From: JBAQMG01 sp049302575
GTDB taxonomy: Bacteria > Bacillota > Desulfitobacteriia > Desulfitobacteriales > Desulfitobacteriaceae
DNA: 43,622 nucleotides
Direction of reading: 5' to 3'
NCBI GenBank assembly: GCA_049302575.1
Contig: JBAQMG010000030.1
Span: 1 to 43,622 of the forward strand
Each line of letters begins with the position of its first letter. Position 1 is the first letter of the stretch. Made by a program: the position numbers and the translations under genes. This document shows, in pieces, positions 14,862 through 23,835 of the stretch. Under the pieces are notes generated by a model. It made no database searches and was not told where the DNA came from. It saw nothing but the letters and a program-made list of their open reading frames with translations.

Positions 14862-16917
14862 GACTTAACACCACCATTCCTACGGCTTGCACTTGGACTC
14901 CATGTACAAGTTCATTATATGACAGAACAATGAGTTGGGGAAGTTGTCGTTCGGTCACACGCTTCAGATTAATTCGCACTAAAGGGGCACAAACTACGAT
15001 TGGACTAAGGCCTTTAAGCATCATTTTCTCGGCTTCACGGGTTAAACTTTGAAGTAAATCTTGTAAGACACGTGGGTCAAGCGCTAAATAGGTACCGTAA
15101 TCCGAAGGCTGAATACTATCTAAAATTTGTTGTTCAACTTGAGGATCCAAGGTTAGAACGGGCAGCACCTTATCTTTGCCTATCAGAGGTTGGAGTATCT
15201 GACGTGCTAAGGCTTGCCTTACATGTTCTGTCAACCGATCAATGTCTTTTGTTGTAGCAGCGGAATCCGCTAATACTTCCAAAATAGTTACCATGTCTCG
15301 AATAGACACACGTTCACGCAATAAATTACTCATAACTTTTTGGATCTGTCCTAAGGTTAAAGCCTCAAAAACATCATCCACAACCGTTGGCGCCTGTTGT
15401 CTGGCATTTTCCACAAGTGTCTTAACATCCTGACGACTCAGAATTTCCCAAGCCTGTACTTTAATAACTTCTGTAAGATGTGTCGCCAAAACTGTAGGAG
15501 CATCAACTACTGTATAACCTGAAAGTTCAGCCTGTTCACGGTAAGTTGCATTGATCCATTTGGCATCTAAACCAAAAGCAGGTTCCTTGGTAGGACTTCC
15601 TGGTATTGAATCGTCCTCTAAGCCACTGCTCATAGCCATATAATGATCAGCCAACAACTCGCCTGAAGCAATTTCGGCACCACGCATTTTTATGACATAC
15701 TGATTCGGGGATAAATTCATATTGTCACGCACTCGAATTACTGGAACAATAAAACCCATTTCACTTGCTACTTGACGACGTATTAGGACAATCCTATCTA
15801 ACACATCCCCTCCCTGTTGAACATCTACAAGTGCAACCAAAGCATAGCCAAGTTCCAGTTCCATATGGTCAACCTGTAATAAATTAAGTACATTTTCGGG
15901 TTTTTTACTTTCTTCCAGTGCATTCTCACGCGCAGCTACCGTTTCCTCTACAGCGGTAACCTTAGTACTCCTTTGGACATAAATTCCCATTCCAGCAGTT
16001 AGCGTAGCAATCAGAAACAGCGGTAACTTTGGTAACCCGAGTAAGGCCAGTAGAACCAACACAGTCGCTGTAATGAACAAGGCTTTTGGAGTTTGAAAAA
16101 GCTGTATAGCAATATCTTGACCCAGATTCTTATCTGAGGCCGCCCCTGTTACGATTAGACCTGTGGCTGTCGAAATTAAAAGAGCCGGTATTTGTGACAC
16201 CAATCCGTCTCCAATCGTTAATAGTGTATATGTATGCAGAGCATCCAACAATGGCATACCTCTCATTACGACACCTGCAATAAATCCTCCAATAATATTA
16301 ATAAAAAGAATAATGATTGCGGCGATGGCATCACCTTTAACGAATTTACTAGCACCATCCATCGCACCATAAAAATCCGCTTCATCCTGAATCTTCTTAC
16401 GACGTTCGCGAGCTTGTTGTTCATTAATTAACCCCGAATTCAAATCTGCATCAATACTCATTTGTTTTCCAGGCATAGCATCTAATGTGAACCTAGCACC
16501 GACTTCCGAGACTCTCTCAGCGCCTTTGGTTATGACTATAAATTGTACTAAAACAAGAATTGTAAAGACGACAAATCCTACAACAGCATTCCCCCTGATC
16601 ACAAATTGACCAAACTGTTGAATCACCTCTCCAGCATAGCCATCAAGCAAAACGAGTCTGGTAGTGGAAATATTTAGTGACAAGCGAAACAAAGTCATGG
16701 TCAACAATAATGAAGGCAGTACCGAAAAATCCAGAGGATCCTTCGTAAAAACCGCTAACATTAACGTCAAAACCGATCCAGTGATATTCAAAGTAATTAG
16801 GATATCCAGCAACATTGCGGGCAAAGGAATAACCATCATGATAACTATCCCTACAATTCCAAACGCTGCCAGTACATCTATATTAGATTTCAGTCGACTT
16901 TGTAAGGTTGTTGCCAC
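14851..16917 (-). CDS. flhA: Flagellar type III export gate protein FlhA
   Basis: The large export gate component. It has 688 residues: about eight membrane helices in the first 310 (with the conserved RERRKKIQDEADFYGAMDGASKFVKGD loop near residue 170), then a soluble C-terminal domain that docks chaperone-substrate complexes. The GTG start at 16917 follows GGGGGGG. A 149 bp gap with simple repeats separates it from flhB, while it overlaps flhF. Confidence 0.97.
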   Translation of the reverse strand: MATTLQSRLKSNIDVLAAFGIVGIVIMMVIPLPAMLLDILITLNITGSVLTLMLAVFTKDPLDFSVLPSLLLTMTLFRLSLNISTTRLVLLDGYAGEVIQQFGQFVIRGNAVVGFVVFTILVLVQFIVITKGAERVSEVGARFTLDAMPGKQMSIDADLNSGLINEQQARERRKKIQDEADFYGAMDGASKFVKGDAIAAIIILFINIIGGFIAGVVMRGMPLLDALHTYTLLTIGDGLVSQIPALLISTATGLIVTGAASDKNLGQDIAIQLFQTPKALFITATVLVLLALLGLPKLPLFLIATLTAGMGIYVQRSTKVTAVEETVAARENALEESKKPENVLNLLQVDHMELELGYALVALVDVQQGGDVLDRIVLIRRQVASEMGFIVPVIRVRDNMNLSPNQYVIKMRGAEIASGELLADHYMAMSSGLEDDSIPGSPTKEPAFGLDAKWINATYREQAELSGYTVVDAPTVLATHLTEVIKVQAWEILSRQDVKTLVENARQQAPTVVDDVFEALTLGQIQKVMSNLLRERVSIRDMVTILEVLADSAATTKDIDRLTEHVRQALARQILQPLIGKDKVLPVLTLDPQVEQQILDSIQPSDYGTYLALDPRVLQDLLQSLTREAEKMMLKGLSPIVVCAPLVRINLKRVTERQLPQLIVLSYNELVHGVQVQAVGMVVLSLAS

Positions 16918-16934
16918 GCTTTCACCCCCCCTCT

Positions 16935-17066
16935 ACGCAATTCATAATGCATAATTAAATGATGCATTTCTTAATCCAAAACTTCAGTAATGAATTACAA
17001 ATTATTGTGCATTGTTATGTATTGTGTTCTCGATTCTGCATTCTGCATTCTCTATTCTGCATTATT
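16935..17066 (-). repeat. Simple repeats in the flhB-flhA gap
   Basis: This gap contains AATTCATAATGCATAATT and then a run of TTCTGCATT units (about 17029-17064) with small changes. It breaks an otherwise overlapping operon. No gene or promoter is obvious. Confidence 0.7.
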
Positions 17067-18122
17067 TCAGGCGCTGTTAGATTTCCTCTTCTTAAGCCGA
17101 TACACAAAGGCTAAAACCTCCGCAACCGCCTTGAAGAGGTCATTTGGTATTGCTTGACCAATTTCCACTTGAGCATAAATTGCGCGCGCCAAAGGTTTAT
17201 TCTCCATGATCACAATGTTATATTCTTTGGCAAATTCCCGTATGCGTTTAGCCACTTCATCTTGACCTTTAGCCACGACATAGGGAGCCTTATTTTCCTT
17301 TAAATCATAGCGCAAGGCCACCGCAAAATGAGTGGGATTTGTGACAACTACATCAGCCTTTTTCAGATCTTGCATCATGCGCTGCATAGCCATTGCCCGT
17401 TGCTTTCGCTTGATCTCCGCACGAAGTTGAGGATTCCCCTCGGTTTGTTTAAATTCCTCTTTCATATCCTCATGGGACATACGTAGATTCTTTTCATGCT
17501 CCCACCACTGATAAAGAAAATCAAAGATCGCTAATATTAAAAATGAGAGCGCAATTTTCCAAGCTAAATTAAGAATTGCCCGACCAAGAAATATTGTACT
17601 TTGCCCTAAATCTAATTGCTGTAGAGCAGGAAAAATTTGTAGGTTATCACGAATACTCGCATAAAGAAAATATCCGATTAAGATGACTTTAAACAAGGAT
17701 TTAGACACTTCTACCCAAGCCTTTAAACCAAACATCCGCTTTGCCCCACTAATCAGACTAATTCGTGAAAGTTGGGGTTTTATAGACTCCAAGGTAAATA
17801 AAGTTCCTACTTGAAGATAATTACTGAGTATGGCCAACAATAGTCCTACTCCAAAAATCGGACCTACAATTATCGACCCTTGCCATAAAAGATTGAGCAT
17901 CAAACTTGCTACCGACTGATAGGTCCAATCAGTAGCCTGCGACCAGCAATAAGCAAACAGTTTTTCCATCCTAAAAAGCATTTCCGGAAGCCAATATTTC
18001 AGAACAGCAACTAAGCCGAGCAGAAGTATTGCCGAATTAAGTTCCGTACTTTTGAAAACTTGACCCTTTTTTCGAGCTTCCTGTTTTCGTCGGGGTGTAG
18101 CTGGAAATTGCTTTTCACTCAT
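17067..18122 (-). CDS. flhB: Flagellar export switch protein FlhB
   Basis: Export gate component and substrate-specificity switch. From ATG 18122 it is 351 residues: a basic N-terminus (PRRKQEARKKGQV), four membrane helices and a cytoplasmic domain with the self-cleaving NPTH motif at about residues 262-265. Cleavage there is what FliK triggers when the hook is complete. The ATG overlaps the fliR stop by 4 bp (ATGA), so I reject the longer upstream start. Confidence 0.96.
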   Translation of the reverse strand: MSEKQFPATPRRKQEARKKGQVFKSTELNSAILLLGLVAVLKYWLPEMLFRMEKLFAYCWSQATDWTYQSVASLMLNLLWQGSIIVGPIFGVGLLLAILSNYLQVGTLFTLESIKPQLSRISLISGAKRMFGLKAWVEVSKSLFKVILIGYFLYASIRDNLQIFPALQQLDLGQSTIFLGRAILNLAWKIALSFLILAIFDFLYQWWEHEKNLRMSHEDMKEEFKQTEGNPQLRAEIKRKQRAMAMQRMMQDLKKADVVVTNPTHFAVALRYDLKENKAPYVVAKGQDEVAKRIREFAKEYNIVIMENKPLARAIYAQVEIGQAIPNDLFKAVAEVLAFVYRLKKRKSNSA

Positions 18123-18898
18123 GGTTTCCACCCCTGATAAAACTGCAGTAACCAAATCATACTAGTATTAAAAAGATGTGCTATGGTTCCGCCAAAGAAT
18201 GGCATCATCAAGATAAGTAACACAAAACCAAAAATAATTTTTATTGGAAAAACCACAGAGAAAATATTAAGCTGTGGTACCGTTCGGCCTAAGAGCCCAA
18301 TACCTAGATCAGCTAATAAAATCGCCCCGACCACAGGTATGGCTATTTGCACTGATAAAGCAAAAATATGCACGACCAAATTCACATAAAATGTGATCCC
18401 TGCTGGTATTGGCGTGATATTCATCGGAATATAGGTATAACTTTTGACCATTGCCATAATTAAATAATGGTGGGAGTTAGTAGCTAATAACAAGATCGTG
18501 GCCAGTACCAGCTGAAAATTACCCATCAAAGGACTCTGCATACCATAAACTGGATCGAGTGCATTTCCCATCGTGAAACCCATTTGAAAATCAATCAGCT
18601 GACCAGCACCTTGTAACACAGCCGTTAGGGCATAGATTATAAACCCAATCACTAAACCGACCAGACTTTCTTTAATCACCAAACCCATAAAAGGCATAAC
18701 TTCTACGGGGATCTCTGGCTTCATTGCCAACAAAATTGGATAGAGAATGAACGATAAGCTTCCTGCTAAGCCGATTTTAACTATACTTGGAACCCCACGT
18801 GCTCCAAAAACCGGAGCCAACATAATCATCCCTGTCCAACGTGAAAGAATCAGTAAAAATAAAGAGAGGTTCCACTGGAGCAGCTGTGCTAAACTCAA
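18119..18898 (-). CDS. fliR: Flagellar export gate protein FliR
   Basis: Integral membrane part of the export gate with FliP and FliQ. It has 259 residues and about six hydrophobic segments, with typical FliR blocks (MIMLAPVFGARGVPSIVKIGL, then GAGQLIDFQMGFTMGNALDP). The start is TTG 18898 after a GGAGGAGGGGGA site. It lies 18 bp after fliQ and overlaps flhB. Confidence 0.94.
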   Translation of the reverse strand: MSLAQLLQWNLSLFLLILSRWTGMIMLAPVFGARGVPSIVKIGLAGSLSFILYPILLAMKPEIPVEVMPFMGLVIKESLVGLVIGFIIYALTAVLQGAGQLIDFQMGFTMGNALDPVYGMQSPLMGNFQLVLATILLLATNSHHYLIMAMVKSYTYIPMNITPIPAGITFYVNLVVHIFALSVQIAIPVVGAILLADLGIGLLGRTVPQLNIFSVVFPIKIIFGFVLLILMMPFFGGTIAHLFNTSMIWLLQFYQGWKP

Positions 18899-18916
18899 GT
18901 TTCATCCCCCTCCTCC

Positions 18917-19189
18917 TTAATAACTGGCAAATGTCGTTAATTGAGTAAGCAAATTTGCAGTATAAGTTGTCAGTACAGAAAGCATCCATGGTCCCAGAAG
19001 CAACAATACAGCTACTATTGCCAAAATCTTAGGGATGAAGGAGAGCGTCTGTTCTTGAATCTGCGTCATGGCTTGGAATATGCTTACAAGAAGCCCTACT
19101 AGTAGACTCACAACCAAGACCGGTCCTCCAACAATTAGGGCGGTACCGAGCGCCTCTTTAGCCATATAAAGAACCTGATTTTCACTCAT
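18917..19189 (-). CDS. fliQ: Flagellar export gate protein FliQ
   Basis: Small gate subunit. From ATG 19189 (after AAAGGTG) it is 90 residues with two membrane helices, the normal FliQ length and pattern (LYMAKEALGTALIVGGPVLV, then FQAMTQIQEQTLSFIPKI). The nine extra residues of the longer frame have no ribosome site and come from the spacer. Confidence 0.95.
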   Translation of the reverse strand: MSENQVLYMAKEALGTALIVGGPVLVVSLLVGLLVSIFQAMTQIQEQTLSFIPKILAIVAVLLLLGPWMLSVLTTYTANLLTQLTTFASY

Positions 19190-19222
19190 GAAGCACCTTT
19201 CCAATGCAGAATGCATTACGTG

Positions 19223-19993
19223 TCAGTGGAAGCTCTTGACTAGAGACTGAGCCACCAAGTGCCACCCATCGACTAAAACAAACAGCAAAAGCTTGAATGG
19301 TAAAGAAATCATCATTGGTGGAAGCATCATCATGCCCATCGACATTAAGGTACTTGAAACAATCATATCAATCACCATAAAAGGAATAAAAATGGCAAAC
19401 CCCATTTGGAAGGCTGTTTTCAGCTCACTTATTACAAAAGAAGGGATCAGGACATAAGTTGGAATATCATGATAGGTTTGGGGTCGTTCCATTTTAGCTA
19501 GGCCAACAAATAGTGCCAAATCTTTTTCCCTGGTTTGCCTAAACATGAACGTTCTCAAAGGTTCCTCCGCCTTATTCAAGGCTTCGGTCTGGCTTAAATT
19601 ATTTTGGATATAGGGTTGTAATGCTTGAGTGTTAATCTGAGTAAAAGTTGGAGCCATCACAAAAAATGTCAGAAAAAAAGCTAACCCCACCAGCACTTGA
19701 TTCGGAGGCATCTGTTGTGTCCCTAAGGCATTACGCACAAATGAAAGAACAATAATAATCCGAGTAAAGGAAGTCATTAACACTAAAATTGCCGGAGCAA
19801 TCGAGAGCACTGTTAATAAAAGTAAAATTTGGATTGAGGTGCTCGCTTGTTGGGTTGTTCCAGTTCCTAAGTCAAGTGTTAACCCAGCAGCCATGACTAC
19901 TTGGGAATTAGATACAATACCTAAAATTGTTAAACAGCCTAACAAAATACCCTTGTAATTCTTAGTTTTAATTTTAGCGGAGAAGACCCTCAT
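19223..19993 (-). CDS. fliP: Flagellar export gate protein FliP
   Basis: Forms the core export channel with FliQ and FliR. It has 256 residues with a cleavable signal-like N-terminus and four membrane helices; typical motifs are LMTSFTRIIIVLSFVRNALGTQQMPPNQVL and VPSFVISELKTAFQMGFAI-like blocks near the C-terminus. Its ATG overlaps the fliO stop by one base. Confidence 0.96.
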   Translation of the reverse strand: MRVFSAKIKTKNYKGILLGCLTILGIVSNSQVVMAAGLTLDLGTGTTQQASTSIQILLLLTVLSIAPAILVLMTSFTRIIIVLSFVRNALGTQQMPPNQVLVGLAFFLTFFVMAPTFTQINTQALQPYIQNNLSQTEALNKAEEPLRTFMFRQTREKDLALFVGLAKMERPQTYHDIPTYVLIPSFVISELKTAFQMGFAIFIPFMVIDMIVSSTLMSMGMMMLPPMMISLPFKLLLFVLVDGWHLVAQSLVKSFH

Positions 19994-20466
19994 TACTTTT
20001 CTACCTCCTTGAGCAGTCGCTCTAATTCAGTTGAAAAAGCATCTTGTCTCTTACGCTTATGTTGAAATATTTTTTGCAAGAAACGTGCTATAAACCCTTC
20101 TATCTTTTCCGTAGAAGTATTAGCAATTTCATCTAATATTTCTGCAGCTACATCAGGATTATCGATTTCACTAAGCTTAACTAAATAGTGATCAGACCCA
20201 CCAAGCACTTGGAGCCTCCCAGCTATCTCAACTAGATATAGGATCTGCTGTCCTCCTAAAACTTGGCGGTCAAGTACTCTTGCCCACGGAGCATTCATAC
20301 CCCTCATAGTAGAGCGATTTAAACGCCTTATAACCCATAATGTCACAAATAATATTAAGAGAAAAACCAAAAGAGTTCCAACTAGCCCCCCCCACGGAAA
20401 AGAAGAAGAACCTCCATTGGTACCAGCTAAACTAGGCACATAAGGTTGTTCCTCGATATTTGGCAT
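19993..20466 (-). CDS. fliO: Flagellar assembly protein FliO/FliZ
   Basis: Small membrane protein that helps assemble the FliP ring. It has 157 residues: a short outside N-terminus, one membrane helix (about 28-46), then a basic cytoplasmic domain with the FliO-type strand region (VLDRQVLGGQQILYLVEIAGRLQVLGGSDHYLVKL). It lies one base after cheY and overlaps fliP, the expected place. Confidence 0.9.
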   Translation of the reverse strand: MPNIEEQPYVPSLAGTNGGSSSFPWGGLVGTLLVFLLILFVTLWVIRRLNRSTMRGMNAPWARVLDRQVLGGQQILYLVEIAGRLQVLGGSDHYLVKLSEIDNPDVAAEILDEIANTSTEKIEGFIARFLQKIFQHKRKRQDAFSTELERLLKEVEK

Positions 20467-20467
20467 G

Positions 20468-20830
20468 TTATTTCAGCGCCTTTGTAATAGCCTCAATTAC
20501 CCTTTCAGCCTGGAAGGGTTTAACCACAAAATCCTTAGCCCCAGATTGGATTGCTTCAATAACCATGGACTGCTGTCCCATAGCACTACACATTACAATT
20601 CGAGCCTGGGGGTCAATTTTGCGAATTTCTTTCACAGCCTGAAGACCATCCATCTCGGGCATCGTAATATCCATGACTGTTAAATTTGGTCTAATGTTTC
20701 CATACATTTCTACCGCCACTACCCCATTTTCAGCTTCACCTACAACTGTAAACCCATTCTTAGTTAAAATATCTTTTAACATCATTCTCATAAAAGCTGC
20801 ATCATCAACAATCATGATATTTGCGCTCAC
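20468..20830 (-). CDS. cheY: Chemotaxis response regulator CheY
   Basis: Receives phosphate from CheA and binds the switch. It is a single 120-residue receiver domain with all key residues: Asp9/Asp10 for metal, Asp54 as phosphate acceptor (VMDITMPEMDG), Ser82 and Lys104. The GTG start at 20830 lies eight bases after GGAGG. It is placed between fliY and fliO, as in Bacillus. Confidence 0.96.
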   Translation of the reverse strand: MSANIMIVDDAAFMRMMLKDILTKNGFTVVGEAENGVVAVEMYGNIRPNLTVMDITMPEMDGLQAVKEIRKIDPQARIVMCSAMGQQSMVIEAIQSGAKDFVVKPFQAERVIEAITKALK

Positions 20831-20846
20831 GATTTTTCCTCCTCAT

Positions 20847-22037
20847 CTAATTTAAAGTCTTCATCCGTTCCATAGGGTGAATGATATCTGTAATCCGAAT
20901 TCCAAAGGTTTCATTTATTACGACAACTTCACACTTGGCAATTAGCTTCCCGTTGACAATCATGTCCACTGGTTCACCTGCTAAACGATCCAACTCAATG
21001 ACAGAACCAGGTCCCATTTCCAAAATCTCCTTGATCGTTTTACGTGCTTTGCCCAGTTCTACACTAACTTGTAAAGGAACGTCTAGAATCAAGCCTAGAT
21101 TATCTGGTTGAATCATCTGCGGTTCGGGATGTAGAGGAGCGAATTGAGCAGGTTGAACGGGAGTCGTTTGACCAGGAGCGTAATTTGGCGAAGGATTATA
21201 ATAACCACCTTGTTGTTGAGGTGGAACATTCGAACCATAGGGCGGTGTTCCATATGGTGGTGGTGCTCCATATGGTGGATAGGTAGGACTATCCTGTGGA
21301 TGAATCGATTGTGGTATTGCGTCCTGAGCTGATGGAGCAGCCTGCACTGGTGTTGCTGTTTCAACCACTCCCAAGAGTTTTTTCACCATCCCTTTTGCAA
21401 CGTTAAGCGGAATCACCTGAACCAAAATGCTATCAATTACCGACTCTACAACCATCCGGAAAGAAATACGCACATAAGTCTCAGTAAGATCGAGAAAATC
21501 ATGTCCTCCCTCTTTAGAGAGATCATTCAGTACCAATTGTGGCGGACTAATATCCACCATTGATTTAAACATCGTGGACATAGAAGTCGCAGCTGAACCC
21601 ATCATTTGATTCATAGCTTCAGAAATTCCACTTATTTGTAATTCTGAAAGCTCTGAACTTGGATTTATTCCGTCACCACCCATCATAAGGTCGACAATGA
21701 CAGCTCCATCTCGTTGGGATAAGATTAGAAGATTCGATCCTTCAATACCCGCTTTATACTTTACATCTACAATTACCGAAGGGATAGGGTAATCCCGACG
21801 GATTTGTTGATAATCACAAACGTCTACCTTCGGTGTAGTGATATCAACTTTTTTACTTAGGAGCTGGGAAAGAGTTGTTGCAGCTGTTCCCATTGAAATA
21901 TTGGCTATTTCTCCAATTGCATCTCTTTCCATAGCTGAAAATAACTCCATTGGAATTTCCTCAATTGGCAGATCAGGTTCTAGTGTACCCCTGAGAAGGG
22001 CGTCAATTTCCTCTTGGGAAAGCATCCCGTTACCCAT
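20847..22037 (-). CDS. fliY: Flagellar switch protein FliY (CheC-like plus FliN)
   Basis: Switch protein that also removes phosphate from CheY in Bacillus. It has 396 residues: an N-terminal LSQEEIDALL helix of the kind that binds CheY-P, two CheC-type halves (AIGEIANISMGTAATTL and ISEAMNQMMGSAATSM), a proline/tyrosine/glycine-rich linker (about residues 240-305), and a C-terminal SpoA/FliN domain (VSVELGKARKTIKEILEMGPGSVIELD). The second CheC site lacks the usual Glu-xx-Asn asparagine spacing of the first in strict form, so one active site is likelier. ATG 22037 follows GGAGGGG and overlaps fliM by 8 bp. Confidence 0.95.
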   Translation of the reverse strand: MGNGMLSQEEIDALLRGTLEPDLPIEEIPMELFSAMERDAIGEIANISMGTAATTLSQLLSKKVDITTPKVDVCDYQQIRRDYPIPSVIVDVKYKAGIEGSNLLILSQRDGAVIVDLMMGGDGINPSSELSELQISGISEAMNQMMGSAATSMSTMFKSMVDISPPQLVLNDLSKEGGHDFLDLTETYVRISFRMVVESVIDSILVQVIPLNVAKGMVKKLLGVVETATPVQAAPSAQDAIPQSIHPQDSPTYPPYGAPPPYGTPPYGSNVPPQQQGGYYNPSPNYAPGQTTPVQPAQFAPLHPEPQMIQPDNLGLILDVPLQVSVELGKARKTIKEILEMGPGSVIELDRLAGEPVDMIVNGKLIAKCEVVVINETFGIRITDIIHPMERMKTLN

Positions 22038-23025
22038 TCTGATCCCCTCCATCCTCGACAATTTCCATGAGTTGCACTGCTAGATGTTCCCCGTGTAGAC
22101 CTGGCACACCTTTGAACTTAATAAAATTCCCCACATAAATCGGGAGTGTTTCTTGAACCTTCTGAGTCAGGGGAATTACATCACCCGGGGCAAGATCAAG
22201 TAAATCTTTAACAAAAATCTCGGCATGACCAAGAAAAGCAACCATTTCTACTTTCGCCCACTCTATTTTTCGCCGTATCACCTGAACTTGTTCTGGCGAA
22301 CTAACCTTAGCCTGAGTTGAGAAAAGAAAAAATGTACTCAACTTACCAAGAATGGGTTCTAGGACTAAATAAGGTAAACAGATATTAATCATTCCGACCA
22401 TCTCACCCACCTTGACCTCTACTGTTACTAGTACAACCATCTCATTAGGAGCCACAATTTGCGTAAATTGTGGGTTAGTCTCAAGTGCTAAGAACTGAGA
22501 AGTTATTGGATAGACTTCTTCCCAAGCTTCAGATATCAGCGCAATCATTTGGATTAAGCGATGCTCAATTATTGTTCGTTCGATCTCTGTGAGATCACGG
22601 TTTTTTTCTGTATCTTGTCCTTGCCCACCTAAAAGACGTTCAACCACCGAAAAAGCTAAGGTTGGACTCATCTCCATTAAAACAGTTCCTTCCAAAGGAT
22701 TCAAAGTGAACAGACCAAGAATTGTAGGATTTGGAAGTGAGCGAATAAATTCGTCGTACGTTATTTGTTCAATAGATATCACCTTTGTATCGATCACTGA
22801 ATGTAAATGTCCTGAAAGATACGATGTTAGTCCTCGACAGTAATTATCAAAAATATTCTGTAGGGAGTGAATTTGATCTTTGGAAAACTTATTTGGGCGT
22901 TTAAAGTCATATACCCGGATTTTTTTTTGCAATTTTGTAGTTCTGATCTCTTCCGCATCAACTTGCCCATCGGATAATGCACTAAGTAACGCATCGATTT
23001 CCGATTGAGACAAAACGTCCCCCAT
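22030..23025 (-). CDS. fliM: Flagellar motor switch protein FliM
   Basis: C-ring component that binds CheY-P. It has 331 residues: the N-terminal CheY-binding helix (VLSQSEIDALL), a CheC-like middle domain (LFTLNPLEGTVLMEMSPTLAFSVVERLLGGQG), and a C-terminal SpoA domain (VEMVAFLGHAEIFVKDLLDLAPGDVI). ATG with GGGGGTG upstream. Confidence 0.97.
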   Translation of the reverse strand: MGDVLSQSEIDALLSALSDGQVDAEEIRTTKLQKKIRVYDFKRPNKFSKDQIHSLQNIFDNYCRGLTSYLSGHLHSVIDTKVISIEQITYDEFIRSLPNPTILGLFTLNPLEGTVLMEMSPTLAFSVVERLLGGQGQDTEKNRDLTEIERTIIEHRLIQMIALISEAWEEVYPITSQFLALETNPQFTQIVAPNEMVVLVTVEVKVGEMVGMINICLPYLVLEPILGKLSTFFLFSTQAKVSSPEQVQVIRRKIEWAKVEMVAFLGHAEIFVKDLLDLAPGDVIPLTQKVQETLPIYVGNFIKFKGVPGLHGEHLAVQLMEIVEDGGDQNG

Positions 23026-23061
23026 CGAGCAACACCCCCTTTCTTAATGCATAATTCATTG

Positions 23062-23517
23062 TTATTGATAAACAAAAGATTCAAACAGAACATTAACCAC
23101 CTTATTTTGGGCGATTTCATTAAGTTTGGACATTAATTCTTCTCGAAGCTTTTCTCTTGCCACCGGCGTTTGAACATCCGCTAATGTTTTGTCAGAAAGT
23201 ACTACATTAACCGTATCCTTAAGGAACGCACCTTTAGACTTTAAAAATTCCTCTGATTTGGCGTCTGCTCCTTCAACAGTAATCGCAGTCTTTAAAAATG
23301 ACCCCCCTTGTAAATTTAACGTAAAATCACCAATTGGTACTAAAGGCCCGTCATTATCAACTAATCCAGTAGGTTGAGCTGTTTTCTTTGTCACCACTTT
23401 ACTTTTGGTTGGAACACTTTTGAAAATAAATGTTTGAGCAACTATAGTACCACCAACACCTACACCCATGCCTAAAACAAGCACAATAAGCATTGTAAAT
23501 ATTGTCTTTTTATCCAT
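23062..23517 (-). CDS. fliL: Flagellar basal body-associated protein FliL
   Basis: Single-pass membrane protein around the stator. From ATG 23517 it is 151 residues: one helix at about 6-28, a linker, and the FliL domain (PIGDFTLNLQGGSFLKTAITVE, then a C-terminal LREELMSKLNEIAQNKVVNVLFESF). ATG 23517 has GGGGAG eight bases upstream; the GTG at 23526 does not have proper spacing. It overlaps flbD by 8 bp. Confidence 0.93.
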   Translation of the reverse strand: MDKKTIFTMLIVLVLGMGVGVGGTIVAQTFIFKSVPTKSKVVTKKTAQPTGLVDNDGPLVPIGDFTLNLQGGSFLKTAITVEGADAKSEEFLKSKGAFLKDTVNVVLSDKTLADVQTPVAREKLREELMSKLNEIAQNKVVNVLFESFVYQ

Positions 23518-23728
23518 TCCCTTCACTCCCCTCAGAATCAGAACATAGTGAGTGACTAAGTCGCCGAAATTCTATAATTCGCTTAATCAGTATTTCAGTA
23601 GGCTCACTAACCACATATTTATTTCCACCCGTCAAGGTTATTACTGTATCCGGGGTTTCTTCCATCGTTTCAATAAGATCTACATTAAGCACAAACTCTT
23701 TGCCATTTAAACGAGATACCTTAATCAT
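23510..23728 (-). CDS. flbD: Flagellar protein FlbD/SwrD
   Basis: Small protein of 72 residues with the FlbD fold motif (MIKVSRLNGKEFVLNVDLIE, TPDTVITLTGGNKYVV, then EILIKRIIEFRR). The Bacillus counterpart SwrD raises motor power for swarming. It stands, as there, just upstream of fliL. It is preceded by a 90 bp repeat-rich gap after fliJ. The C-terminal tail (DSEGSEGNG) is encoded by the stretch that holds the fliL ribosome site. Confidence 0.92.
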   Translation of the reverse strand: MIKVSRLNGKEFVLNVDLIETMEETPDTVITLTGGNKYVVSEPTEILIKRIIEFRRLSHSLCSDSEGSEGNG

Positions 23729-23734
23729 TTAACA

Positions 23735-23835
23735 ACCCCCCCATATGCGATGCACGAGGTTCGATACTCGATGCACGAAATGCATGCTTAAAATTATGCA
23801 TTATGCATTGTAAATTGCCTACTTGTGCATTATGA
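23735..23835 (-). repeat. Spacer repeats in the fliJ-flbD gap
   Basis: Contains both spacer repeat types side by side: TCGATACTCGATGCACGAAA-like units (about 23740-23780) and ATTATGCATTATGCATTG units (about 23790-23835). The second type runs into the 3' end of fliJ and encodes its last residues (FIMHK), so the repeat has supplied coding sequence. Confidence 0.7.

Noticed and set aside
23735..23835. Gap repeats as a CRISPR array or insertion-sequence end
   Set aside because: There is no constant repeat length, no spacers of even size, no cas gene and no transposase anywhere in the window.
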